DNA from: Oscillospiraceae bacterium
Lineage (GTDB): Bacteria; Bacillota; Clostridia; Oscillospirales; Acutalibacteraceae
Length of the DNA: 64,000 nt
Direction: 5' to 3'
Assembly (NCBI GenBank): GCA_015066105.1
Contig: SVOY01000002.1
Span: 1-64,000, forward strand
The notes under the pieces were generated by a model, which ran no database searches, was not told the origin of the DNA, and saw only the letters and a list, made by a program, of their open reading frames with translations. Below are positions 42,643 through 49,256 of the stretch, in pieces. The stretch's first letter is position 1, and every line of letters starts with the position of its first letter. A program made the translations under genes and the position numbers.

Positions 42643-42909
42643 TTAACCGGCGTAGTTGAACAGACCTTCAACCCTTGTTTCAACCGTGGGCATGATGACT
42701 GTGTTGAACAGACCGTAGATAAGTGTGAGAACGAGAGCACCGACAACAACTGCGATAAGAATTTTCACACCTGTATCGACATAGGCTTCTGCACGGGTAC
42801 CGGCAACAAGTCTGATGACCTTTGCCTTGATGACGGCTTCTGTGTTTTCATAGGCTGACTTTGCCTTTGATGAAACACCTTTGAAAAATGACTTGATTTT
42901 CTTAAACAT
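42643..42909 (-). CDS. Pilin-like protein, copy 1 (DUF6133 type)
   Basis: 88 aa, first of the four in transcription order. Leader MFKKIKSFFKGVSSKAKSAY, with VAGTRAEAYVDTG instead of VGIRAEAYVDTG before the hydrophobic helix, then LVLTLIYGLF. It is the most divergent around residues 33-38. It lies 20 bases after spoVG and has an AGGAGG ribosome site. Confidence 0.8.
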   Translation of the reverse strand: MFKKIKSFFKGVSSKAKSAYENTEAVIKAKVIRLVAGTRAEAYVDTGVKILIAVVVGALVLTLIYGLFNTVIMPTVETRVEGLFNYAG

Positions 42910-42929
42910 AAATAAATACCTCCTGAGAT

Positions 42930-43211
42930 TTAATTGAATTTTTCATCTGTTGCGATTTCGTAAGCGGCAAGTACCGCATCGGAAATCTGTTTGCGGGTTT
43001 CTGTTGTGATGGGATGAGCAATGTCACTGCGGCGAAGTTCACCTTCGCTGGACTTCCATTTCTTGTAGGGCATGGAAACGAGCTTGTTGCCGTCCTTTTC
43101 GATAACTGCGACACCGTGAATGACCATACTGCCGTCAATCACAACGTCGGCAAAAGCCTTTACAGGTCTTTCGCCTTTAATGATTTTCTTGATTTCTACT
43201 TTGATGTTCAT
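42930..43211 (-). CDS. spoVG: SpoVG family protein
   Basis: 93 aa from the ATG at 43211 (MNIKVEIKKIIKGERPVKAF); the longer frame to 43253 lacks a ribosome site. The core ADVVIDGSMVIHGVAVIEKD, KWKSSEGELRRSDIAHPITT and TRKQISDAVLAAYE is the SpoVG signature, and the length fits the family. SpoVG proteins are small nucleic-acid-binding regulators. Here it is element-borne, between parB and the pilin genes, and may regulate the operon post-transcriptionally (inference). AAAGGA lies about 10 bases upstream. Confidence 0.9.
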   Translation of the reverse strand: MNIKVEIKKIIKGERPVKAFADVVIDGSMVIHGVAVIEKDGNKLVSMPYKKWKSSEGELRRSDIAHPITTETRKQISDAVLAAYEIATDEKFN

Positions 43212-43257
43212 AAAAAAATTATCCTTTCTTTTTTGAAATAAAAATAAGAGCAAAAGA

Positions 43258-44133
43258 TTACCTTGAACGGTTTTCTTTTACTCTTTCTAAATATCGGTTA
43301 TAGAATTCGATAGCCTTGATAACAAAATCACAGTATTTCTCTTTGGGGACGCCTTTTGGGATAGCGCCTTCAATGCGCTTATCTCTGAAAGGTGATTTTT
43401 CTCTCTGATTTGGTTTCGGCTCTTCCATAATATTTTCTACAACCTCTGTTGTGAGATTACCTTCCTGATATGCCTTTCGCATACGGATGGTTTGGTCGTG
43501 AGACGGGGTTGCTTCGTTGTACTCCATAGCTTCCAAAAGGTCATATTGTATTTCTTCGGGTAGGTATGATATTTCAACCGCAGGTCGCATTGCTACTTTA
43601 CCTTCGTCAACAAGGTCAAGCATTTCGGGTACAAGATAATTTAAGCGGATATATCTTTTAATCTGTGTTTCACTTTCTTTTACCTCAGCAGCCAATTCAG
43701 TATTCGAGCGTGTGCCTGTTAAATTCGGTCCCGTCGGGTCCGAATTATTCTTTGTTGGTCTTCCTGCTTGTCGCCTTAAAGCATCAAGCCTCATTTTATA
43801 CGCCCTTGCTTTTTCCGAGGGTAAAACCGTTTCTCTTTGAAGATTACTGTCCACCATTGATAATATCGCCTCATCTCTTGACATTTCTTTTACTCTTGCG
43901 GGTATTTTATCATACCCTGCAATTTCAAAAGCTCTTTTTCGTCTGTGCCCTGACACCATTTCATACATTCCGTCTTCAACAGGTCTTATGATAACCGGCT
44001 GTATCAAGCCTCTTTCCTTGATGCTTTCAACAAGCTCATCCATACTTTCATCGTCTTTAACGAGATAGGGATGATGAAGAAAATCACGGATTTGTGTTAA
44101 TGGCACATCAGTAAGCATTTCATTCTCTGCCAT
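43258..44133 (-). CDS. parB: ParB/RepB/Spo0J family partition protein
   Basis: 291 aa. The ParB N-terminal nuclease-like domain spans ~8-100 and includes SMDELVESIKERGLIQPVII and the GHRRKRAFE box; a central helix-turn-helix at ~140-200 includes ELAAEVKESETQIKRYIRLN; a charged C-terminal region follows. It binds a parS-like site and may act in element partition or as a regulator. No ParA lies beside it; the only deviant P-loop protein here is the CpaE-like gene. GGAGG lies 8 bases before the ATG, inside the 29-codon frame upstream. Confidence 0.9.
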   Translation of the reverse strand: MAENEMLTDVPLTQIRDFLHHPYLVKDDESMDELVESIKERGLIQPVIIRPVEDGMYEMVSGHRRKRAFEIAGYDKIPARVKEMSRDEAILSMVDSNLQRETVLPSEKARAYKMRLDALRRQAGRPTKNNSDPTGPNLTGTRSNTELAAEVKESETQIKRYIRLNYLVPEMLDLVDEGKVAMRPAVEISYLPEEIQYDLLEAMEYNEATPSHDQTIRMRKAYQEGNLTTEVVENIMEEPKPNQREKSPFRDKRIEGAIPKGVPKEKYCDFVIKAIEFYNRYLERVKENRSR

Positions 44134-44136
44134 ACA

Positions 44137-44226
44137 TTAGCCTCCAATGAAGCTTGCAATCGCCGCAATGATATGGAGAAATACCGCTGTGTAAAGACCG
44201 GGCAAGACAAGTAAACCGTGAATCAT
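44137..44226 (-). CDS. 29-aa hydrophobic peptide upstream of parB
   Basis: Frame MIHGLLVLPGLYTAVFLHII, AAIASFIGG, almost wholly one membrane helix. A consensus AAGGAGG lies 8 bases before the ATG, and its stop is four bases before the parB start, with the parB ribosome site inside its last codons. This spacing indicates real translation, either as a small membrane peptide or as a translational coupler. I recognise no family. Confidence 0.6.
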   Translation of the reverse strand: MIHGLLVLPGLYTAVFLHIIAAIASFIGG

Positions 44227-44273
44227 TTGTTTTTCCTCCTTGTATTATTTTTTTGAGGGTGACTTCACTTTAC

Positions 44274-44300
44274 CTAAAGTCCTGTGATTTTTTTGAACAT
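44274..44300 (-). CDS. Eight-codon leader peptide (MFKKITGL)
   Basis: A consensus AAGGAGG sits 8 bases before an ATG that reads MFKKITGL and then TAG. The first five residues equal the pilin-like proteins' start (MFKKI). It may be a leader peptide of the operon or the remnant of a fifth pilin gene cut by deletion. Confidence 0.45.
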   Translation of the reverse strand: MFKKITGL

Positions 44301-44332
44301 TGTTTTTACCTCCTTGTTCGCAAATTTTTGTT

Positions 44333-44366
44333 AAAAAAAAATGCCGCTACTTTTTACAGTAACGGC
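44333..44366 (-). terminator. Terminator/attenuator in the operon leader
   Basis: On the minus strand 44366-44358 pairs with 44351-44343 (9 bp, one G-T), followed by nine T. It lies between the presumed promoter and the leader peptide, so it must be read through for the operon to be expressed. Confidence 0.75.
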
Positions 44367-44392
44367 TATGTATCTCTATTAAATTTTAGCAA

Positions 44393-44442
44393 TAAAAAAA
44401 GACCGATATTTTCAGTCTTTAATCTTGAAAAAATCGGTCTTA
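44393..44442 (-). terminator. Second terminator in the operon leader
   Basis: On the minus strand AAGACCGAT near 44441-44433 pairs with ATCGGTCTT near 44406-44398, with TTTTCA/TGAAAA pairing inside, followed by a T7 run. With the hairpin at 44333-44366 it forms a tandem terminator leader. Confidence 0.75.
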
Positions 44443-44466
44443 AAATTATGTTTATATTAAATTATT

Positions 44467-44488
44467 GGATATGTACGAGTTCATATCC
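44467..44488. promoter_or_regulatory. Inverted repeat, operator-like
   Basis: GGATATG at 44467-44473 and CATATCC at 44482-44488 form a perfect 7-bp inverted repeat with an 8-base spacer, just upstream of the tandem terminators. Its size and place suit a dimeric repressor or ParB-type binding site. AT-rich TATAAA-like sequence follows on the minus strand; no clear -35 is seen. I see no gene between 44301 and 44615. Confidence 0.5.
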
Positions 44489-44547
44489 CCACAGGCCTCA
44501 AAAACAGCTATTTTGTTGTCATAAAACGAAACACTATTTTTGAGTCA

Positions 44548-44584
44548 TAAAAACACCGAAACCCCTTGTAAAATCAAGGGGTTT
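44548..44584 (-). terminator. Terminator of the tRNA-Gln transcript
   Basis: A perfect 10-bp stem joins 44559-44568 and 44575-44584, followed on the minus strand by CGGTGTTTTT. It lies 32 bases past the tRNA 3' end. Confidence 0.7.
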
Positions 44585-44615
44585 CAAGGTTTGTTGCCTT
44601 TTTAGGCGTTAATTA

Positions 44616-44689
44616 TGGCTGCGGAACTAGGATTCGAACCCAGACAAACAGAGTCAGAGTCTGCTGTGCTACCCTTACACAATTCCGCA
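44616..44689 (-). tRNA. tRNA-Gln (anticodon CTG)
   Basis: 74 bases with CCA encoded. Acceptor stem TGCGGAA/TTCCGCA, D arm GTGTAAGGGTAGCAC, anticodon stem GCAGA/TCTGT around loop CTCTGAC giving anticodon CTG, T arm CTGGG-TTCGAAT-CCTAG, discriminator G. It reads CAG codons. The U1-A72 pair is typical of tRNA-Gln. Its 3' end faces the conjugative element, a common att location, but no duplicate of the 3' end was found at the other side of the element. Confidence 0.95.
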
Positions 44690-44702
44690 ACGAACAAGGC
44701 AT

Positions 44703-44731
44703 ATTATACACATATAAAAGGCTCTTGTCAA
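44703..44731 (-). promoter_or_regulatory. Consensus sigma-A promoter of tRNA-Gln
   Basis: Minus strand TTGACA (44731-44726), 17-base spacer, TATAAT (44708-44703): a perfect housekeeping promoter about 14 bases before the tRNA 5' end. Confidence 0.9.
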
Positions 44732-44764
44732 GGCTTTTTTGAAAGTTTTTTTGCTTTTTTTCGC

Positions 44765-44803
44765 AAAAAATTCCCGACCTGACCTTCAGTGTCAAATCGG
44801 GAA
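44765..44803 (-). terminator. Terminator after ruvX
   Basis: Minus-strand stem TTCCCGA (44803-44797) with TCGGGAA (44777-44771), with extra TTGAC/GTCAG pairing inside, followed by six T. It separates the ruvX operon from the tRNA promoter. Confidence 0.8.
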
Positions 44804-44812
44804 AAATACAAC

Positions 44813-45223
44813 TTATCTGTAAGCCGCAAGGTAGTCCTCAAGTATCATCACCGCGGAAACGGCATCAACTATCCCCTTCCTTTTTTTGCCCGTAACGTTG
44901 GTTACGTTAAGTGCCCTGTGTGCCGAAACCGTGGTAAGGCGTTCGTCCCACATAACGGCCTCTACGCCCGTCTCCTGCTGAAGCTTTTTGGCAAAGGCCT
45001 TGCACTTGTGTGCCCTTTCGCCCTCGGTGCCGTCCATATTTTTGGGAAGTCCCACAACAATTTTTTCGGCACGGTGCTTTTTAACAAGCTCATTTATTTC
45101 AGCAATGAGCTTCGGCTCATAGCTCTGATTTATCACCGTGACGGGCGAGGCAAGCATACCCATTCTGTCACAGACGGCTATGCCCGTCCTTGCGTCACCG
45201 TAGTCAACTGAAAGTATTACCAT
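44813..45223 (-). CDS. ruvX: RuvX/YqgF Holliday junction resolvase-like RNase H fold protein
   Basis: 136 aa, the usual RuvX length. Motifs: ILSVDYGDARTGIAVCD (first catalytic Asp), KIVVGLPKNMDGTEGERAHK, WDERLTTVSAHRAL and DAVSAVMILEDYL (last Asp). Family members are RNase H-fold nucleases implicated in pre-16S rRNA 5' processing and Holliday junction resolution. It follows the PBP1A gene by 5 bases on the same strand. AGGGA lies about 8 bases before the ATG. Confidence 0.92.
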   Translation of the reverse strand: MVILSVDYGDARTGIAVCDRMGMLASPVTVINQSYEPKLIAEINELVKKHRAEKIVVGLPKNMDGTEGERAHKCKAFAKKLQQETGVEAVMWDERLTTVSAHRALNVTNVTGKKRKGIVDAVSAVMILEDYLAAYR

Positions 45224-45228
45224 ATTTT

Positions 45229-47334
45229 TTATCCCTGCTGTGAATTAAGCTGTTCAATGTAAAGGTCCGTTTCTTCCTTTACCTCATAGAAATACTTGCT
45301 TTCAAGATTCTCATGGATTGCATCAAACACCGTTGAGAAGATTGTTTTACCTCTTGCAAAGCTTGTATCTGCATTGTAGTCAAAGCCGAACCAGATTGCG
45401 GTTACGTAGTGCGGTGTGCCTGCACAGAACCACTTGTCAAAGTTATCTGAGGTTGTACCGGATTTTGAAAAGGTTTCAAAGCCGGGCACATAAGCACCGT
45501 AGCCCGTACCGTAGGAGGCGGTTGTAACGTTCTTGAGCACGTCAAGCATTCCTGATGCCGCCTTTTCTGAAATTGCCTGCTCGGGAACTATGCCTGAATT
45601 ATCAAGAATAACGTTGCCGTTTCTGTCTGTTACCTTGTAATAGCTGTAGGGCTCAAAATAGCGTCCGCCGTTACCGAAAACTGCGTATGCCGCCGCCATT
45701 TCAAGGGTTGTAACACCCGTATGCGTACCGCCGCAGGCCATACCGCTGAGGGTCATGTCCGCAGGAGTAAGATTAAGGTGGAATTTATTGTTGACGTATG
45801 AATAACAGGTGTCAAGCTGAAGCATTTCCTGTATCATTCTTGCAGGCACGGTGTTGAGCGATTTACCCACAGCCTCATAAACGGTTACGTAATCCTCTGA
45901 GCCGTGGTCACCCTCATAGTTCTGCGGCCAGGGCTGACCGTCAACGGTAATTGCCTTATCAAGCACAACGCTTTTGCCGCTGCTGATAATGCCCAGGTCA
46001 AAGGCAGGGCCGTAAACGGAAAGGGGCTTGATTGATGAACCGGGCTGTCTTTTTGCCATCTGGTCGGTGGCTCTGTTAAAGGCTCGGTTGGTTGTTTTTT
46101 CATCGCAGCCGCCCACTATAGCGGCAATTCTGCCCTGATAGTCCATAATTGTAATTGCAGACTGTGCCTCGTCGCCGTTCCGGTCGTAGCCTACGTGCGG
46201 GAAATCAACACGGTTTTCGTAAATATATTCAACGGTTTCCTGAACCTCAATATCCACTGCGGCATAAATCTTAAGTCCGCCGTAGTAAACCTTACGCCAG
46301 GCCTCGTTATACTCGTAGCCGTACTGCTTCTGAAGGTCCTCGATAACCTCATCAATTACATATTCCTCATACCAGCTGATGATTTCAACCTCTTCCTCGG
46401 TTGTATCCTCCTCTTCCTCAGCGGTATAATCCTTCACCTTTATTTTTTCCTTAAGAGCCTTTTTGTACTGCTTTTCGGTAATTTTACCCTGGTCGTACAT
46501 TTCAAAAAGACAGTAGTCGCGTCTTTCCATACAGGCATCGTAATCCGCATAAGGGTTGAGCGAATAGGGTGCCTTTGTAATGCTCGCAATAGTAGCACAC
46601 TCTGAAATGGTGAGCTCATCAAGGGTTTTACCGAAGTAGGTCTCTGCCGCAGTTTTTACACCGTAGCAGCCTGCACCGAGTGAAGCGGTGTTAAGGTAAG
46701 CCTCCAGAATATCCTTTTTGGAAAAATTCTTTTCAAAGTTAAGCGCTCTTAAAATCTCATAGAATTTTCTGTAATAAGTATTCTCGTTATGATCGGTGAG
46801 GTTTTTGATAAGCTGCTGGGTAATCGTCGAAGCACCCTGTCCCTCATATGAAGGCTTAATAAAAACGCCTATCGTTCTTATCCAGTCAACACCGGGATGC
46901 TCATAAAAGCGCTTATCCTCAAGGCAGATGAACGCCCACTTGAGTCTGTCGGGAACTTCATCATAGTCAATCCAAATGCGGTTTTCCTCACCGTGAAGTC
47001 GACGAAGCTCCTTCACCTTGCCGTTACTGTCGTAGCCGTAGATGATGGATGTCTGACTCTGTGAGCTTTTGTAGTTGTCAAGGTCAACAAGGGTTTCGCC
47101 GTTGACCGTAGCGTCAAACTCCTTGAGAAGTGAGCCGCCCACGATAATCACCGTCAGCATACCTGCCACAAAGCAGCAATAGAAGAAGAGGAAAAATGTA
47201 TAAAGCACGGGATGCTTTTTTCTCATTTTGGACTTCTTTTCTTTTTTATCCTTCCTGCCCTTTTTTGCCTTGGTGTCAGCGGCCTTTTCAGGCTGAGGCG
47301 ATGAAGCTGCGGGCTTTCTGGGTTCTTGAGCCAT
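45229..47334 (-). CDS. Class A penicillin-binding protein (PBP1A-like)
   Basis: 701 aa from the ATG at 47334, with AAGGAG 8 bases upstream; the frame opens with a GTG at 47343 that abuts the ribosome site. Basic cytoplasmic tail, one membrane segment at ~45-70, then glycosyltransferase 51 (EDKRFYEHPG near 140, GASTITQQLIKNL) and transpeptidase with PGSSIKPLS near 433 (S-x-x-K), SLNTVP (S-x-N) and KSGTTSDN near 623. It polymerises and cross-links peptidoglycan outside the membrane. It is followed directly by ruvX. Confidence 0.93.
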   Translation of the reverse strand: MAQEPRKPAASSPQPEKAADTKAKKGRKDKKEKKSKMRKKHPVLYTFFLFFYCCFVAGMLTVIIVGGSLLKEFDATVNGETLVDLDNYKSSQSQTSIIYGYDSNGKVKELRRLHGEENRIWIDYDEVPDRLKWAFICLEDKRFYEHPGVDWIRTIGVFIKPSYEGQGASTITQQLIKNLTDHNENTYYRKFYEILRALNFEKNFSKKDILEAYLNTASLGAGCYGVKTAAETYFGKTLDELTISECATIASITKAPYSLNPYADYDACMERRDYCLFEMYDQGKITEKQYKKALKEKIKVKDYTAEEEEDTTEEEVEIISWYEEYVIDEVIEDLQKQYGYEYNEAWRKVYYGGLKIYAAVDIEVQETVEYIYENRVDFPHVGYDRNGDEAQSAITIMDYQGRIAAIVGGCDEKTTNRAFNRATDQMAKRQPGSSIKPLSVYGPAFDLGIISSGKSVVLDKAITVDGQPWPQNYEGDHGSEDYVTVYEAVGKSLNTVPARMIQEMLQLDTCYSYVNNKFHLNLTPADMTLSGMACGGTHTGVTTLEMAAAYAVFGNGGRYFEPYSYYKVTDRNGNVILDNSGIVPEQAISEKAASGMLDVLKNVTTASYGTGYGAYVPGFETFSKSGTTSDNFDKWFCAGTPHYVTAIWFGFDYNADTSFARGKTIFSTVFDAIHENLESKYFYEVKEETDLYIEQLNSQQG

Positions 47335-47392
47335 AATCAGCACTCCTTTATATATTCGCTTTTAAGAGCGTATAAAAATCCATAGTATGTTT

Positions 47393-47421
47393 ATTATAAT
47401 AAACTTTAAAGATTAAATCAA
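47393..47421 (-). promoter_or_regulatory. Sigma-A promoter of the PBP1A gene
   Basis: Minus strand TTGATT (47421-47416), 17-base spacer, TATAAT (47398-47393), about 60 bases before the start codon. Confidence 0.7.
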
Positions 47422-47464
47422 CATAAAAGACAAGATTTTAATAAATTATTTTGTAAATAAGCAA

Positions 47465-47514
47465 GCAAAATAAAAGCTTCAGCGGCACAAGCCCGATGCC
47501 GTACCGCTGAAGCT
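47465..47514 (-). terminator. Terminator after the epimerase gene
   Basis: A 14-bp stem (47475-47488 with 47501-47514, one mismatch) is followed on the minus strand by TTTTATTTT. Confidence 0.85.
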
Positions 47515-47581
47515 GCATAGATTTTTTATTTTTAACAAATTACCTAATTTATTTTGTGCACTCCTGTGCTGCTTCAGAAAG

Positions 47582-49081
47582 TCAACCCCTTGCAAAGCCG
47601 TAATAAATGCTGTCATCATATATATTGTTCTCATCGGGGCTGTGGTGGGAATACCACACCTGAGCAAAAAAGGGATTAACCCTTGCAATTTCATCATAGC
47701 GCCAGGGCATCGGCAAACACTCGGGGCACCAGTGGCCGCCCTTTAAAACAAGGTTGGGGCTCATTTCAAACTCGTGGCCGTGAGCACATCTCCATTTAAT
47801 GGGTGTGTACATATCCTCACCGAGCTTTTTTGCAAGGCACTCACCGCCGCGGAATTTTGCCGCCTTTTTCATATCGCTGATTTTAAGGCTGTGAAAATCC
47901 TTGCTTTCATCATAGCCGTGGTCAAGGTAGCTCATCTCATTTTTATCGGGTATGACCACCTTGAATTCATCCCAGGAGCCTATTGTGTCATACTTTTCAT
48001 AGGAGCCGTAGTATGCGGTGATTCTGTCCTTGATGCCGTTTTCAATCCACGCCCTTGTGCCGTGCAGCGGAGTTTTTGCAATATCGCTCATCAGCGTCTT
48101 TTTAAGGATTGCATAGGGTGCAACCGCAGAAAACTTATAGGCCACGGGGGCACTTTTTGAAAGCCGCTTAAAGTATTCCTTAACGGGAACATTGTATCTG
48201 TAATGAAGATAATTTTCAAGCTCGTCGGCATCGGTATACCACTGACCGTGAAAATTCTGCAGAATGAACCAGTTGGGCTCAAAAAGCTTTTTGGGTATAT
48301 CCTCGCCGGGCATACCGAGGCTTGACAGCAGATACTGCTCAAACTCATAGTTTGTCAGTCTGTATTCAGGGCCGGAGCTGATGTTGTAAAATCTGCGCCA
48401 GAATTCCTCGGGCACGCGGTCATTACACACCTTTGCACAAAGCCTGCCGCTGTCCTCAAGGGTTGCCCACTCAAGCACGCCGTTAATTGGCACGTGATAC
48501 ATAATCGGGTCCATATTCTTAAGTATATCGGGATAAAGAATACCCGTCTGTCTGAGGGATACCCAGTAGCGAAGACCCGAATCGGCAAGCAGCTGCTCTG
48601 CAACGGTTTTGCTTATGGCATAGTGGTCGTATACGCTTATCTGTATGGGGTCGCCCGTTCTGCCCCAGTGGGTGGGATAATTTCTGTCACCGGTCTGTGC
48701 AACCGTGCCGATGTATACCACCTTTATTTTGTCCGGGTCAGGCTGTGCCTTTACGGCTTTTACTATATTTTCCATTGCGGTGATGTTTGTGAACAGAGTT
48801 TTTTGCGGATAATAGTCAGCCGCAGGCGAAACGAGGCCGCCTACATGAAGCACAAAATCTGCACCCGTAACGCAGGTGAGCACATCCTCATAATTTGTAA
48901 GGTCACCCCATACGCATTTGACCGCCGGGTCAAACATATAGGGCGCAAACTTTTTCCTCGCATCCTGAGAGTCAAGGTTGAGAAGAACTATATTATACAT
49001 ATCCTTACGCTTGTAAAGCTCCTTGAAGCCCGCAAAGCCCATATTTCCCGAACCGCCGGTGAGAAAAACTGTTTTTTTCAT
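47582..49081 (-). CDS. Extended SDR (NAD-dependent epimerase/dehydratase family) with C-terminal zinc ribbon
   Basis: 499 aa from the ATG at 49081; AGGAGG lies 7 bases upstream. The N-terminal ~290 residues are an extended SDR: GGSGNMGFAG nucleotide-binding turn near residue 9, VVYIGTVAQTG with the catalytic Thr, and YDHYAISKT (Y-x-x-x-K) near 155. The C-terminal ~150 residues are atypical and include a zinc ribbon WRCAHGHEFEMSPN...WCPECLP at about 440-465. The substrate is unknown, and the tail could bind nucleic acid or a partner. It is monocistronic between two terminators. Confidence 0.85.
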   Translation of the reverse strand: MKKTVFLTGGSGNMGFAGFKELYKRKDMYNIVLLNLDSQDARKKFAPYMFDPAVKCVWGDLTNYEDVLTCVTGADFVLHVGGLVSPAADYYPQKTLFTNITAMENIVKAVKAQPDPDKIKVVYIGTVAQTGDRNYPTHWGRTGDPIQISVYDHYAISKTVAEQLLADSGLRYWVSLRQTGILYPDILKNMDPIMYHVPINGVLEWATLEDSGRLCAKVCNDRVPEEFWRRFYNISSGPEYRLTNYEFEQYLLSSLGMPGEDIPKKLFEPNWFILQNFHGQWYTDADELENYLHYRYNVPVKEYFKRLSKSAPVAYKFSAVAPYAILKKTLMSDIAKTPLHGTRAWIENGIKDRITAYYGSYEKYDTIGSWDEFKVVIPDKNEMSYLDHGYDESKDFHSLKISDMKKAAKFRGGECLAKKLGEDMYTPIKWRCAHGHEFEMSPNLVLKGGHWCPECLPMPWRYDEIARVNPFFAQVWYSHHSPDENNIYDDSIYYGFARG

Positions 49082-49197
49082 ATAAGCACCTCCTTGAATA
49101 ACACACATTAAGCTTACTATTTTAATTTTATAACATATTTTCGTAACATTTGTTAATATTGAGTTAATTATTACAACACATTTGCATTAAAGTCTGT

Positions 49198-49246
49198 ATA
49201 AAAAACAACACACCGCAAATTTTTGTCATAAAAAATGCGATGTGTT
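49198..49246 (-). terminator. Terminator after the WYL regulator gene
   Basis: An 11-bp stem joins 49207-49217 and 49236-49246 with one C-A mismatch; the minus strand continues GTTTTTTAT. Confidence 0.8.
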
Positions 49247-49256
49247 AAGAATATTT

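Larger units (their letters stand above)
2110..44300. mobile_element. Tn1549-like integrative conjugative element with Tad-type pilus module
   Basis: The span holds a full conjugation set (relaxase, MobC, PcfB, VirD4, Maff2, VirB6-like, PrgI, VirB4, M23 hydrolase) and element-maintenance genes (ParB, SpoVG, primase-like protein, ArdC-like protein, giant helicase/methylase) in the Tn1549/CTn order. It also carries a Tad pilus locus. The right side stops next to tRNA-Gln, whose 3' end faces the element. The left boundary is uncertain: no copy of the tRNA end was found by eye at 1-3100 and no integrase is present, so the ends could lie elsewhere and the AT-rich left arm may be cargo. Confidence 0.65.

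Noticed and set aside
44559-44584. Hairpin next to tRNA-Gln as the element's att site
   Set aside because: It fits a terminator of the tRNA transcript, and no second copy was found at the left side of the element.
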